Below are positions 1 through 9,554 of a stretch of DNA of 64,000 nt, in pieces. Position numbers and translations under genes: made by a program. Every line of letters starts with the position of its first letter. The first letter of the stretch is position 1. Source of the DNA: Flavivirga eckloniae. GTDB lineage: Bacteria; Bacteroidota; Bacteroidia; Flavobacteriales; Flavobacteriaceae. The stretch lies in the NCBI RefSeq assembly GCF_002886045.1, contig NZ_CP025791.1, positions 1,200,001 through 1,264,000 on the forward strand. The letters run 5' to 3'. The notes below the pieces were generated by a model. That model saw only the letters and a program-made list of their open reading frames with translations. It ran no database searches and was not told where the DNA came from.

Positions 1-472
1 CTATTTCACGCCATGTAGTTGGTACGATAGCATTATCTACTGCAGGTCTCTCTACCCCATTAAATGTTGTTGGCTCATGAAACTCATTTACAATCCCCAT
101 AGGTACCAACATTAAACCACCTCGTAAACTTACATTTGGTGCTATGGCATAGTTTACAAAAGCTTGTTCTATAAATACTTCTTCAACATGCTCAAATTCT
201 ACCTCTGTTACAAATTGTGTTTTATCATTAAACTTATAACCAAAAAGTAATACCAAACGCTGTACATCTAATTCGCCATTATCTGCTTCAGGCTGGTTAT
301 ATGTTACCTCCCCGTAAGCGCCTACTGTAACAGATTTACCATAGTTACCAGATAGTATACGCTGTGCTGCATTTAATTGTTTTTGAGGGTCGAATGTAAT
401 AGAATCCTGTACTGTTTGAGCATAAGTCATTGATGCTATAAAAATTGTAAAAAGTAAGGTTAGTCTTTTCAT
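1..472 (-). CDS. Porin-like outer membrane protein, N-terminal fragment
   Basis: Partial gene read on the minus strand; the start codon is the CAT at 470-472 and the coding frame runs off the left edge of the window. It begins MKRLTLLFTIFIASMTYAQ, a clear signal peptide, followed by about 138 residues with alternating polar/hydrophobic strands (for example VTVGAYGEVTYNQPE, LDVQRLVLLFGYKF, QFVTEVEFEHVEEVFIEQAF) and a stretch with GGLMLVPMGIVNEFHEPTTF. This pattern resembles the OprO/OprP-type (phosphate-selective) porins of Bacteroidota, beta-barrels of the outer membrane, but the substrate cannot be inferred. A good promoter lies 60-90 bases upstream. Identification is by style of the N-terminus only. 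Confidence 0.75.
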   Translation of the reverse strand, partial: MKRLTLLFTIFIASMTYAQTVQDSITFDPQKQLNAAQRILSGNYGKSVTVGAYGEVTYNQPEADNGELDVQRLVLLFGYKFNDKTQFVTEVEFEHVEEVFIEQAFVNYAIAPNVSLRGGLMLVPMGIVNEFHEPTTFNGVERPAVDNAIVPTTWREI

Positions 473-533
473 TTTAAGTTTGTATTGTTATCTTTATTTA
501 GACTTGTTATAAATAATATTTGATTTGAAGTTG

Positions 534-564
534 CAAATATAAAATTCAAAATTGCTTTAGCAAA
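534..564 (-). promoter_or_regulatory. Bacteroidota-type promoter of the porin gene
   Basis: On the minus strand TTTG (561-564) is followed after exactly 19 bases by TATATTTG (534-541). This matches the -33/-7 consensus (TTTG, TANNTTTG) of the primary sigma factor in this phylum. Initiation near 526 would give a leader of about 55 bases. Confidence 0.7.
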
Positions 565-644
565 GTTTATTTAGATTAAATTTAAATAAACTTTTAAGAC
601 ATAAGTTAAAAAACTAATAAACAATAACTTATACTGATAAAAAA

Positions 645-1508
645 TTAATGATAAAAATTAAAAACCTTAGAAGCTTCATTAAAAGCACTCTCAAAACTAA
701 GAGCATTTAAACTATTATTTTTATTAGAAGTAAAGTAAGATAATAGTTTTTCGGTAGGCATATTACCCGTTAATTCATCTTTTGCCATAGGGCATCCGCC
801 AAAGCCTTGAATAGCACCATCAAAACGGTTGCAACCTGCTTTATATGCAGCATCAACTTTTTCGAACCATGTACTTGGTGTTGTGTGTAAGTGAGCTCCA
901 AATTCAATATCTGGATATAGAGGTATTAAATTTGAAAAAAGGTAATCAATACTTTCGGCATTAGAACTGCCAATGGTATCGCTTAACGACAGTATTTTAA
1001 CTCCCATCTTTGATAATTTTTCGGTCCACTCTCCTACTATATCAACATTCCAGGGGTCTCCGTAAGGGTTACCAAATCCCATAGATATATACACAACGAC
1101 TTCTTTATTAGATTTGTTGGCGATTTCCAGTATTTCTGAAAGTGTATCGACAGATTGCGCAATGGTTTTATGTGTATTACGCATCTGGAAGTTTTCTGAA
1201 ATTGAAAACGGATACCCTAAATAATCTATTTCAGGATGTGTACTTGCATCATTTGCTCCTCTCGTATTTGCAATAATAGCGAGTAACTTGCTTGTTGTTT
1301 TTGATAAATCGAGTTTAGATAATACCTCGGCCGTATCAACCATTTGAGGAATCGCTTTAGGAGATACAAAACTCCCAAAATCAATAGTATCGAAACCAAC
1401 GCGAAGCAGCGATTGTATGTACTGCACCTTTTTCTCTGTTGGAATAAAGGTCTTAATACCTTGCATGGCATCTCGCGGGCATTCAATAATCTTTACTTCG
1501 TTTTGCAT
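645..1508 (-). CDS. Hydroxymethylglutaryl-CoA lyase
   Basis: A 287-residue cytoplasmic TIM-barrel enzyme of the HMGL-like family, expected to cleave 3-hydroxy-3-methylglutaryl-CoA to acetoacetate and acetyl-CoA, the last step of leucine breakdown. Visible landmarks are the N-terminal KIIECPRDAMQG (family motif with the catalytic Arg-Asp), FGAHLHTTPSTW (metal-binding His pair), and the C-terminal loop FDGAIQGFGGCPMAKD with the conserved catalytic Cys. Length fits the bacterial family. It lies alone, divergent from the spondin-domain gene at 1645, with a 136-base shared promoter region. Confidence 0.92.
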   Translation of the reverse strand: MQNEVKIIECPRDAMQGIKTFIPTEKKVQYIQSLLRVGFDTIDFGSFVSPKAIPQMVDTAEVLSKLDLSKTTSKLLAIIANTRGANDASTHPEIDYLGYPFSISENFQMRNTHKTIAQSVDTLSEILEIANKSNKEVVVYISMGFGNPYGDPWNVDIVGEWTEKLSKMGVKILSLSDTIGSSNAESIDYLFSNLIPLYPDIEFGAHLHTTPSTWFEKVDAAYKAGCNRFDGAIQGFGGCPMAKDELTGNMPTEKLLSYFTSNKNNSLNALSFESAFNEASKVFNFYH

Positions 1509-1644
1509 TTAGTTCAAAAAATAGGAGGATAAAAATACTATTAATTTAGTTAAGCTTTTAACATTAAAATAAAGATTTTTTAATTAAGCTGTAAGTTTAT
1601 TCATAATTAAACGACCCTATCTTTAACATCTAAAATAACCAACC

Positions 1645-2586
1645 ATGAAAAAAATTACACTGCTGTTTTTTTGCATATGTTTTATTCCATTACTTTCATT
1701 TAGTCAAAGTACAGCTAATTATACTGTTGAATTTGCAAGTATATGGGAAGAAGTTAGTACAAACCCAACCGATGGCCAAAGTACCATTAACCTACCCAAT
1801 AGTGCGCATTGGTCACCATTAGCCTTGGTTACACACCAAACTGCAGATACTTTCTTTAAGGTGGGAGCAGCTGCCTCACCCGGCATTGAAGATATTGCCG
1901 AAACAGGTGGCACAAATATTTTTCAAAATGAAGTTAATACAAATGCAGATGCAGACAAAGTAGTTGTAGGTAGTGGACTTGGTAGCGCTAAAGGCTCCAT
2001 TGTTATAAACAGTCTGGATGTTAGCGAAAATTACCCGCTGGTTACTTTAGCTTCAATGATAGCACCAAGCCCAGATTGGTTTATTGGCATTAACGGTATT
2101 AGTTTAAGATCTGGAAACAATAGTGTTAATAACGGATGGAAAGACACCTTTACAATAGACCTTTATCCTTATGATGCAGGTACCGAAGATGGAAACTTGT
2201 ATTCCGGCAGCAACCCAGACAGCAACCCGATTGGAGTAATAGCCAGCCGATCTAATGTAACGCCTTTTAATGATAAAAAAATTGGCACGCTTACTTTTAC
2301 ATACAATTCATCTACCCTAAGTGCAGAAACGGCAAACACTGTCGATTCTATTAAAATATTTCCTAATCCAACCCATGGACACATTACGGTTTCCAACATA
2401 CAAAACATAGAGCTAAGCTCTGTAAAAGTTTATAATGTTTTAGGACGGTTGGTAAAGCAGATAAAAGTAATAAAAGACGTATCTAAATTACATGCCAATC
2501 TAACCGATTTAAGCAAAGGTATTTATCTATTGAATTTAAAAACTATTGATGGTAAAAACAAGTCAGAAAAATTGGTAATCAACTAA
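1645..2586 (+). CDS. Secreted spondin-domain protein with T9SS type A sorting domain
   Basis: 313 residues. A signal peptide (MKKITLLFFCICFIPLLSFS, cleavage near 21) is followed at about 22-200 by a spondin N-terminal-like domain: motifs NSAHWSPLALVTH, FFKVGAAASPGIEDIAETG and SPDWFIGINGISL are characteristic of the family. The last 80 residues (IKIFPNPTHGHITVSN ... VLGRLVKQI ... LSKGIYLLNL ... EKLVIN) are a type A C-terminal domain that directs export across the outer membrane by the type IX system. It is probably a cell-surface or released protein; ligand and role unknown. The next gene encodes another T9SS cargo. Confidence 0.88.
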   Translation: MKKITLLFFCICFIPLLSFSQSTANYTVEFASIWEEVSTNPTDGQSTINLPNSAHWSPLALVTHQTADTFFKVGAAASPGIEDIAETGGTNIFQNEVNTNADADKVVVGSGLGSAKGSIVINSLDVSENYPLVTLASMIAPSPDWFIGINGISLRSGNNSVNNGWKDTFTIDLYPYDAGTEDGNLYSGSNPDSNPIGVIASRSNVTPFNDKKIGTLTFTYNSSTLSAETANTVDSIKIFPNPTHGHITVSNIQNIELSSVKVYNVLGRLVKQIKVIKDVSKLHANLTDLSKGIYLLNLKTIDGKNKSEKLVIN

Positions 2587-2678
2587 ATATTAAGTACATA
2601 ATTGAAAGGTAACCGATAAAATTAACGTTTAGACGTTTTTATTATTCATCTTTTTCATTAAGGTATACATTTGAAAAA

Positions 2679-4634
2679 ATGTTTGCCCTGATGAATATTT
2701 TTATTACTAACCCAAAATACTTACTACTTCCGATAGTTCTTCTATCGGCTACGTGTTATATCTCTGGACAGAACATGGAATCCTGTGGTACAGTTACCAC
2801 ACCAGAATCTCTTGAATACATAAATAGTTTAAAACCACAAATCAAACAATACGAACAAGAGTTTGCGCTAAATAAAGCTAAATCAGGTAAAAACAACACC
2901 TATCGTGTGGTTAACTCTATTCCAATTAAAGCACATATTATTAGAGCTACAAATGGCACAGGCGGACTGGATGCTTCAGATCTTTATGATGCTATCGAGA
3001 ACCTTAACACTATTTATGCCGATGCCTTTATGGAATTTTTCTTATGCGATGGCATTAACTATATAGATAATGATGCCTTTTGTCATTTAAAAAAAGGAGA
3101 CGAAAGTCATTTAAAAGAAGGAAGCTACACATCTGGCTTGATCAATATTTATTTTGTTAATCATTTAGTAAACACATCCGATCAAAGTATTTGTGGCTAT
3201 AGCAACAATGTTGGGAGGAATGACGATGTTATTGTTATAAAAAACAGCTGTGCGACCAACGATTCTTCTTTGGCACATGAATTGGGGCACTTTTTCTCTT
3301 TAGTCCATACACACGGTCCTGATAATAATAAATTAACATCGGAATTAGCTAATGGCAGCAATTGCGATACAGATGGCGATGGTATTTGCGATACACCGGC
3401 AGATCCCATGCTTTCATGTACAAATGTAGATAACTCTTGCGAGTATATAGGTAAAGAAACAGATGTTAATGGTCATGCGTTTAATCCAGATACGGGCAAT
3501 TTAATGTCGTATTCCAAAAAATCGTGTAGAGATCACTTTACACCTCAACAACTTGCTAGAATGTATGCCTTTTATCAAACTACAAAAAGCTATTTGGCAT
3601 GTCCTTCTTTTAATGCCAATTTTAGTGTAGATACGAGTTCAACTTGTGAAGAAATACTAACCGTAAACTTTAAAAATAAATGTTCGAATGCTACCCATTG
3701 GGAATGGGATGTAGATTCAGACGGGGTTATAGATTATACCGATCAAAACCCTTCGCATACCTATAACACAGGAATATATGATGTAACGCTTACTGTTTCC
3801 AATACATCGGAAACTATAAAGCGAACATTTTCAAAGTTTATAAAGGTTGGAACGGAAATAGATCCTAACCACGAGGATTTCGAAGATTTTGAAATGGCTG
3901 AAGATAACGGTTGGACTGTAATAGACGACTCTAATAGCGGTTACAGCTGGTACTCTAATTCTGGAAAAACAGCCTCGGACGATACGGGACCTTTAAGCGA
4001 TAATACATCCGAGGATAATACCGGTACATATATTTATGCAGAAGCTTCGGGAGCAGAACCTGGAGATGTTGCCACCTTTATTTCCCCGTGTATCAATATA
4101 ACTAATACAAATACCTTACTGGAGTTTTCATACCATATGTATGGCAAAAACACAGGAGAGTTGCACGTAGATATTAAAACTAACGATGGTTATATTAATG
4201 ATGTTATCCCTGCGCTTTACGGAAATCAGCAAGCTAATCAAGAGGATGCGTTTTTAAAACGCACAATCGATTTATCGTCTTATGCTTACGAAACCATAAA
4301 AGTTCGTTTTAGAGCTGTAAGAGGTACCCATTGGGATGGAGATATTGCTATAGACGATATTCTTATTAAAAGCATCAAAGAGGTTCCTAATAGTGTTGAC
4401 ACGCTATTGGATATAAAAGTGTATCCGAACCCAATTACCAATGCGACACTTTATATTAACTCCAGAAATACGAATGGTACTTTAAATTATCAAATTTCTA
4501 ACTTGGTTGGACAAATATTCTTATCGGGAACACTAACAAATCACCCTATTGATGTGAGTAGTCTATCTTCAGGAACCTACTTTATATCTATAAATGGCAA
4601 GAATTCCAGAATTGTAAAAAAGATAGTTAAGTAA
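2679..4634 (+). CDS. Secreted M43-type zinc metalloprotease with PKD, MAM-like and T9SS domains
   Basis: 651 residues; the start at 2679 is the longest, but the ATG at 2691 (codon 5) gives a cleaner signal peptide (NPKYLLLPIVLLSATCYISG). The catalytic region (about 60-310) has HELGHFFSLVH at residues 200-210, providing His200, Glu201, His204 and His210, and a Met-turn NLMSYS, as in pappalysin-like M43 peptidases. The usual Gly of HExxHxxGxxH is Ser207 here. A PKD domain follows at about 318-388 (WEWDVDSDGVIDY ... PSHTYNTGIYDVTLTVSN), then a MAM/jelly-roll-like domain (about 398-565) and a type A sorting domain (IKVYPNPITNATLYI ... IVKKIVK). Probably an extracellular protease exported by T9SS. 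Confidence 0.88.
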   Translation: MFALMNIFITNPKYLLLPIVLLSATCYISGQNMESCGTVTTPESLEYINSLKPQIKQYEQEFALNKAKSGKNNTYRVVNSIPIKAHIIRATNGTGGLDASDLYDAIENLNTIYADAFMEFFLCDGINYIDNDAFCHLKKGDESHLKEGSYTSGLINIYFVNHLVNTSDQSICGYSNNVGRNDDVIVIKNSCATNDSSLAHELGHFFSLVHTHGPDNNKLTSELANGSNCDTDGDGICDTPADPMLSCTNVDNSCEYIGKETDVNGHAFNPDTGNLMSYSKKSCRDHFTPQQLARMYAFYQTTKSYLACPSFNANFSVDTSSTCEEILTVNFKNKCSNATHWEWDVDSDGVIDYTDQNPSHTYNTGIYDVTLTVSNTSETIKRTFSKFIKVGTEIDPNHEDFEDFEMAEDNGWTVIDDSNSGYSWYSNSGKTASDDTGPLSDNTSEDNTGTYIYAEASGAEPGDVATFISPCINITNTNTLLEFSYHMYGKNTGELHVDIKTNDGYINDVIPALYGNQQANQEDAFLKRTIDLSSYAYETIKVRFRAVRGTHWDGDIAIDDILIKSIKEVPNSVDTLLDIKVYPNPITNATLYINSRNTNGTLNYQISNLVGQIFLSGTLTNHPIDVSSLSSGTYFISINGKNSRIVKKIVK

Positions 4635-4780
4635 AAAGGAAAGACGTAAGACCGCTTCGCTTTTAGAATTAAGACTTGATTCTAACTAGTTTTAACCAAG
4701 CTGACATCAACTTAGCTTTTTCAAAAAAATTAATATCCGTTTTTGTCATTACTTCGGTCTGTGCTGAACTTGTTTCTGTA

Positions 4781-5090
4781 AGCTATAGTGTCCCCACATC
4801 TTTTTAATCAAGCCACGAATTACACAGATTTACACGAATAAAACCTCAATATAATGGATTGCTCTCTATACTATTCATAATCACGAATCATACTTTCAGT
4901 CTGTTTTTACAATCCAAACCCGATTTAATCCTATTATATCTCTGCGCTTTAGTTTACTAATAAGCAAACACAGATTACTTATTAGTAAACAATCTATATT
5001 TAGAATCATTTGTGATAATTCGTAAAATTAGTGTCTATCTTTGTAAAATTATTATTTAATATGCAGCCATATTTGTTGGTACATCGTAGT
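4781..5090 (+). repeat. Family-1 MITE-like repeat, copy A (310 bp)
   Basis: Non-coding element with degenerate terminal inverted repeats: left AGCTATAGTGTCCCCACA (4781-4798), right ending TGTTGGTACATCGTAGT (5074-5090). The interior matches copies at 29360 and 43422 over its whole length, including GCCACGAATTACACAGATTT near the left end and AATTCGTAAAATTAGTGTC near the right end. It fills most of the 477-base gap between the convergent protease and pyrD genes. It holds no gene. Confidence 0.85.
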
Positions 5091-5111
5091 TCATTAAGGC
5101 AGGAATAAAAA

Positions 5112-6143
5112 CTACCTTTTAAGCAATGCCTTATTAATTTTCTTTACAAGACTCGGACCTTCATAAATAAACCCGGTATAAACTTGTACTAAATCGGCAC
5201 CAGCATCTATTTTTTCAAGAGCATCCTCTGCAGAATGAATACCTCCTACTCCAATAATAGGGAATGCTTTGTTACTTTTTTCAGATAAATACTTAATAAC
5301 ACTTGTACTTTTATCCTTTATGGGTTGGCCGCTTAAACCTCCGTTACCAATATTTTCAAGTAATGCTTCCGAAGCTTTTAAATCGCTTCTGTCCATAGAT
5401 GTATTACTGGCAATAACCCCATCCAGTTTTGTATCTGCAACAAGTTCTACAATCTCATCCAATTGACCATTATTTAAATCTGGTGCTATTTTTAACAGAA
5501 TTGGTTTTTTGCTTTCGAATGAAGCATTAGCCTCTTGTACCGCACCAATAAGCTCTTCCAAATAATCTTTATCATTTAATTTGGCATGGCTCCCCACATT
5601 CGGGCAACTTACATTAAGTACAAAGTAATCAACATAAGGGTGCAATGCATTAAAGCATTCCAAATAATCTTTAGTATAATCCTCTGGTTTCGTATCGGTG
5701 TTTTTTCCAATATTACCTCCAATAATCAATTTACCCTGATTCTTCTTTAATTGAGAAATGGCAGCTTCTACTCCCTCGTTATTAAACCCCATTCGGTTAA
5801 TAATTCCCTGATCATCCTTAAGTCTGAATAATCTTTTCTTAGGGTTTCCTACCTGTCCCCTTGGAGTTACCGTACCAATTTCTATAAAACCGAACCCGAA
5901 ATTTGCCAACTCATTGTATAGCACAGCATTTTTATCGAAACCAGCAGCCAAACCTACCGGATTTTTAAACGTTAAACCAAACAGGTTCCGCTTTAATTTG
6001 GCACCTTTAACCACATATAAACTTCTAAAAAGAGCTGCAAAGCCAGGTATTTTAGATGTGACTTTTATAAGTGAAAATGTAAAATGGTGAATCTTTTCTG
6101 GGTCGAATAAAAAAAATAGAGGGCGAAGTAATAATTTGTACAT
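5112..6143 (-). CDS. pyrD: Dihydroorotate dehydrogenase (quinone), class 2
   Basis: 343 residues, the usual length for the membrane-associated class 2 enzyme, which oxidises dihydroorotate to orotate with quinone as acceptor (pyrimidine synthesis). The N-terminus has the short amphipathic membrane-binding segment ([20 protein letters not shown]). FMN and substrate motifs are visible: [31 protein letters not shown] with the catalytic Ser of class 2 enzymes, KIAPDL, IASNTS and GVGGIHS. It is a single gene; its 3' end faces repeat copy A and its start is divergent from pepT. Confidence 0.96.
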   Translation of the reverse strand: MYKLLLRPLFFLFDPEKIHHFTFSLIKVTSKIPGFAALFRSLYVVKGAKLKRNLFGLTFKNPVGLAAGFDKNAVLYNELANFGFGFIEIGTVTPRGQVGNPKKRLFRLKDDQGIINRMGFNNEGVEAAISQLKKNQGKLIIGGNIGKNTDTKPEDYTKDYLECFNALHPYVDYFVLNVSCPNVGSHAKLNDKDYLEELIGAVQEANASFESKKPILLKIAPDLNNGQLDEIVELVADTKLDGVIASNTSMDRSDLKASEALLENIGNGGLSGQPIKDKSTSVIKYLSEKSNKAFPIIGVGGIHSAEDALEKIDAGADLVQVYTGFIYEGPSLVKKINKALLKR

Positions 6144-6158
6144 CCGGTATTATTTATG

Positions 6159-6189
6159 CAAAAGTACTTCTAAATAAAAAATTGCACAA
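6159..6189 (-). promoter_or_regulatory. Probable pyrD promoter
   Basis: Minus-strand TACTTTTG (6159-6166) matches TANNTTTG, with TTG (6187-6189) 20 bases upstream as a weak -33 box. The start codon lies about 15 bases downstream, so the leader would be very short. Confidence 0.45.
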
Positions 6190-6281
6190 TTCTAAGAGCA
6201 AAAAAAATTAATAATCGTATTTTTAAACCCATAACAAACACTAAGTATTTTCATACTAAACCATACCAAAGTTTATTTAAA

Positions 6282-7529
6282 ATGATTTCAAAAGAAAACA
6301 TCATAAAACGATTTGTAAGTTACGTTACTATCGATACCGAATCAGATCCATCATCAAATACAACACCAAGTACCAAAAAACAATGGGATTTGGCCAACAA
6401 ACTGGCCGAAGAGCTTAAATCTATTGGTTTGCAAGATGTTACCATTGACGATAACGCGTACATTATGGCTACATTACCTGCTAATGTAGAATACGATGTA
6501 CCGACTATAGGATTTATTTCTCATTTCGATACCTCACCAGATTTTACAGGAGCCAATGTAAATCCTCAAATTATAGAAAACTATGATGGTAAGGATATTG
6601 TTTTAAATTCAGAAGAAAACATCGTACTATCTCCAGGTTATTTTGAGGATTTATTACTATACAAAGGCCAAACCTTAATAACAACAGACGGCACTACACT
6701 TTTGGGTGCCGACGATAAAGGCGGTATTTGTGAAATTGTTTCGGCTATGGAATACTTAATAAACCATCCGGAAATTAAACATGGAAAAATTAGGGTTGGT
6801 TTTACTCCCGATGAAGAAATTGGAAGAGGAGCACATAAATTTGATGTTGAAAAATTTGGTGCAGATTGGGCTTACACCATAGATGGTAGCCAAATAGGCG
6901 AATTAGAATACGAAAACTTTAATGCCGCAAGTGCGGTGGTAACCGTTAAAGGTAAAATTGTACACCCAGGATATGCTAAAGGTAAAATGATAAATTCTAT
7001 GTATATCGCACAGGAGTTTATTAATTCGTTACCACGACTGGAAACCCCAGAACATACAGAAGGCTATCAAGGTTTTTTCCATTTGCATAACATGAAAGGT
7101 GATGTTGAAGAAACGATTTTAGAATATATTATTCGCGATCATGATCGAGGACATTTTGAAGCACGTAAAGAAGTGATGCAAAAATTAACCAACGAATTAA
7201 ATTCCCAATACGGCAGAGAGGCTATTACTACCGAAATAAAAGATCAATATTACAATATGAAAGAAAAGGTTGAGCCTGTAATGCATATTGTAGATATTGC
7301 AGAAAAAGCCATGAAACAACTGGGTATACAACCGCTTATAAAAGCCATTCGAGGTGGTACCGATGGTTCGCAATTAAGCTACATGGGACTTCCCTGCCCC
7401 AATATTTTTGCTGGTGGACATAATTTTCATGGACGTTATGAATACGTTCCTGTTGAGAGTATGATTAAAGCCACTGAGGTGATCTGCAAAATTGCAGAAT
7501 TAACAGCTTTAGAAAAAAAATTGAATTAA
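6282..7529 (+). CDS. pepT: Peptidase T (tripeptide aminopeptidase)
   Basis: 415 residues, standard length for this M20B cytoplasmic aminopeptidase, which releases the N-terminal residue of tripeptides. Metal and catalytic motifs are all present: [12 protein letters not shown] (zinc ligand His, catalytic Asp), [11 protein letters not shown] (bridging Asp), [10 protein letters not shown] (general-base Glu and ligand), [14 protein letters not shown], and the C-terminal [19 protein letters not shown] with [10 protein letters not shown] (last His ligand). The next gene starts 2 bases after its stop, so the two are probably co-transcribed. Confidence 0.96.
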   Translation: MISKENIIKRFVSYVTIDTESDPSSNTTPSTKKQWDLANKLAEELKSIGLQDVTIDDNAYIMATLPANVEYDVPTIGFISHFDTSPDFTGANVNPQIIENYDGKDIVLNSEENIVLSPGYFEDLLLYKGQTLITTDGTTLLGADDKGGICEIVSAMEYLINHPEIKHGKIRVGFTPDEEIGRGAHKFDVEKFGADWAYTIDGSQIGELEYENFNAASAVVTVKGKIVHPGYAKGKMINSMYIAQEFINSLPRLETPEHTEGYQGFFHLHNMKGDVEETILEYIIRDHDRGHFEARKEVMQKLTNELNSQYGREAITTEIKDQYYNMKEKVEPVMHIVDIAEKAMKQLGIQPLIKAIRGGTDGSQLSYMGLPCPNIFAGGHNFHGRYEYVPVESMIKATEVICKIAELTALEKKLN

Positions 7530-7530
7530 T

Positions 7531-8412
7531 TTGAAACATTATATATTCTTTTTATTCCTGTTTTGTACTTTCTTAAGCTCCTCTCAAACCGAAAACTATC
7601 ATATTAAAGTCGTTTACGAACCTAACCAGACTTATACATACAGAATAAAAGAGACATCTAGCATAAATACGTTTAAGGATGTTGATAAGGATATGAAACG
7701 AATGTTAGACTCTATTGGGTCTGTTAAAAGTTTAAAGTCCGGTAAAGAGGAATCTTTTAGAATGAAAATATCAACTTTCAATCTTGATAGTGAAGGAAAC
7801 ATACCTATTAAAATATTGTTTGACCAACTTTCTTATAAAGGCTTTTATGAGAGAGAAAAGATAAATAAAGAGCATGGTTTTAAATCTTTGAAACTGGTTG
7901 GAAAAATTAATTCTAAAAATAAAGTTCAGATAGATGAAGTTTTTGTTGATAATCTAAAAAGCAAAAACGAATCCATGATAAAACTATATTATAAAAATGT
8001 TGAAAGTACCGTTTTCTTTCCCGATAATGCTTTATCCATAGGTGATTCATTCATTCTAGAGAAACCTCTCAGACTATTATTAGCAGAAAAGCCAGCAATG
8101 TTGGAGAATGCTCCTATTAAGGACATTATTAGCAACAACACAAAAAATAAATTCACCCTTACAAAAGTTAAAGCAGACAAAGCGTATTTTGATGTTGAAG
8201 GTATAGTTGAATTAAATAAAGAGGAAGTACCTAACAATATCATTAATTTAAATGTAAAATCTAAGGGTAAAATAGAGGTCAACATTAAAGATAAGCATAT
8301 AAATAAAGTATCATTAGAATCTTATCTTAGTTATGATGAAATACTATTTGAAAATAATGTTGTAAATTTCAATTACAAATTTACTTTAAAGATAAATGCC
8401 ATAACACAATAG
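7531..8412 (+). CDS. Secreted or periplasmic protein of unknown function
   Basis: 293 residues from a TTG start two bases after the pepT stop. The start is supported by an immediately following signal peptide (MKHYIFFLFLFCTFLSSSQ). The mature part is lysine- and asparagine-rich with predicted beta structure (YHIKVVYEPNQTYTYRIKE, EEVPNNIINLNVKSKGKIEV, YLSYDEILFENNVVNFNYKF); there are no cysteines in the mature region and no T9SS domain. The overall look recalls the DUF6263-type proteins of Bacteroidota, but I do not recognise it with confidence. Position suggests translational coupling to pepT rather than a shared function. Confidence 0.75.
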   Translation: MKHYIFFLFLFCTFLSSSQTENYHIKVVYEPNQTYTYRIKETSSINTFKDVDKDMKRMLDSIGSVKSLKSGKEESFRMKISTFNLDSEGNIPIKILFDQLSYKGFYEREKINKEHGFKSLKLVGKINSKNKVQIDEVFVDNLKSKNESMIKLYYKNVESTVFFPDNALSIGDSFILEKPLRLLLAEKPAMLENAPIKDIISNNTKNKFTLTKVKADKAYFDVEGIVELNKEEVPNNIINLNVKSKGKIEVNIKDKHINKVSLESYLSYDEILFENNVVNFNYKFTLKINAITQ

Positions 8413-8441
8413 CACTTTTTTAGGGCTTAATAAGGAACAAA

Positions 8442-9449
8442 ATGAATAAAGCAATAACCTTTCAAAGGCATCTAATAATTTTCGGAATTCCGTTATTGAT
8501 TATAGGGTTGATGGTTTTAATCGCTAAATCATCCGTTTTTCAATCGAACCCAACTAGTTTAGCTATTGGTATTACATGCGATTTGTTATTAACCGTTCCT
8601 TTAGTCTATTTTTTACTCATTAGGAAAACCAACATTCCCAAAACAACGATTGTTCCTTTTATCATTTTTGGAATGATTGTTTGTTCGTTAATACTTCCTT
8701 CGGAAAACCAGTATTACCTAAACCTTTTTAAAACCTGGGTATTTCCTCTTATGGAGCTATCAATTTTAGCGTTTATAATCTACAATGTTCGAAAAGGCAT
8801 AAAACGTTTCAAACATGAAAAAACGGCTTCGTTCGACTTTTTTACAACGCTAAAAAAGACCTGTTATAACATACTGCCTAAACCAGTAGTTATTCCATTT
8901 GTAACAGAAATTGCGGTGTTTTATTATGGCTTTATATATTGGAAAAAAAGAGAATTAAGCAGTAATGAATTCTCATACCACAAGAACAGTGGTACACCAA
9001 CATTACTAATTGCCATAATACTTATTGTAGCTATAGAAACCTTTGTTTTACATGCATTGCTCGTTAAGTGGAGTAATATAGCGGCATGGATTTTAACATG
9101 CCTCAGTATTTATTCCGGTATTCAGATTTTCGGTTTTTTAAAATCGATGACAAAACGTCCCATTTCAATTGAAAACAACAAACTCTATCTGCGATACGGC
9201 ATCATGACCGAATGCACTATCGCTATAGAAAATATTGATTCCATAGAGCTATCGTCAAAAGATCTTGAAAAGGACAAAGCTGTTCAAAGATTATCATTTT
9301 TAGGAGAACTGGAAAGTCACAACGTTATCATTAAATTAAAAACCGAACAAACATTAATTGGACTTTATGGTATTAAAAGAAAATTTAAAGTTTTGGCGTT
9401 GTACATAGATAACAAAAATGAGTTTAAAAATTATATCAATAATATTTAA
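8442..9449 (+). CDS. Multipass membrane protein with PH-like C-terminal region
   Basis: 335 residues; about six hydrophobic segments (for example LIIFGIPLLIIGLMVLIA, LLLTVPLVYFLLI, VPFIIFGMIVCSLIL, LIAIILIVAIETFVLHALLV, ILTCLSIYSGIQIFGFL). The last 100 residues form a soluble domain (KRPISIENNKLYLRYGIMTECTIAIENIDSIELS), the pattern of bacterial PH-like domains, presumably on the cytoplasmic face. 29 bases downstream of the secreted protein and probably in the same transcript. Function unknown. Confidence 0.72.
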   Translation: MNKAITFQRHLIIFGIPLLIIGLMVLIAKSSVFQSNPTSLAIGITCDLLLTVPLVYFLLIRKTNIPKTTIVPFIIFGMIVCSLILPSENQYYLNLFKTWVFPLMELSILAFIIYNVRKGIKRFKHEKTASFDFFTTLKKTCYNILPKPVVIPFVTEIAVFYYGFIYWKKRELSSNEFSYHKNSGTPTLLIAIILIVAIETFVLHALLVKWSNIAAWILTCLSIYSGIQIFGFLKSMTKRPISIENNKLYLRYGIMTECTIAIENIDSIELSSKDLEKDKAVQRLSFLGELESHNVIIKLKTEQTLIGLYGIKRKFKVLALYIDNKNEFKNYINNI

Positions 9450-9450
9450 T

Positions 9451-9483
9451 GAGGCAGTCCCAAAAGTGTTCATTCTGAATGAC
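9451..9483 (+). repeat. Remnant of family-2 inverted-repeat element
   Basis: GAGGCAGTCCCAAAAGTG followed by TTCATTCTGAATGAC resembles one end of the element at 42926-43059 (GAGGTTGTCTGAAAAGTG, then TCATTCAGAATGA). No opposite end is seen, so this is a one-ended relic directly before the zincin-like gene. Confidence 0.45.
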
Positions 9484-9554
9484 ATATAATGCTTTGTACA
9501 ACAAGCTTTCACTACGTTCTAAATAAAACCCCGCCTTTAAATCCCCAAAAAACC

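Noticed and set aside
4781-5090. Repeat copy A as a structured RNA gene or riboswitch
   Set aside because: It occurs in several copies with terminal inverted repeats and in both orientations, downstream of genes, which fits a mobile element or terminator rather than a leader RNA.
9489-9554. Upstream ATG of the zincin-like gene
   Set aside because: It would add 22 residues ahead of a good signal peptide and lies on the tail of a repeat remnant.
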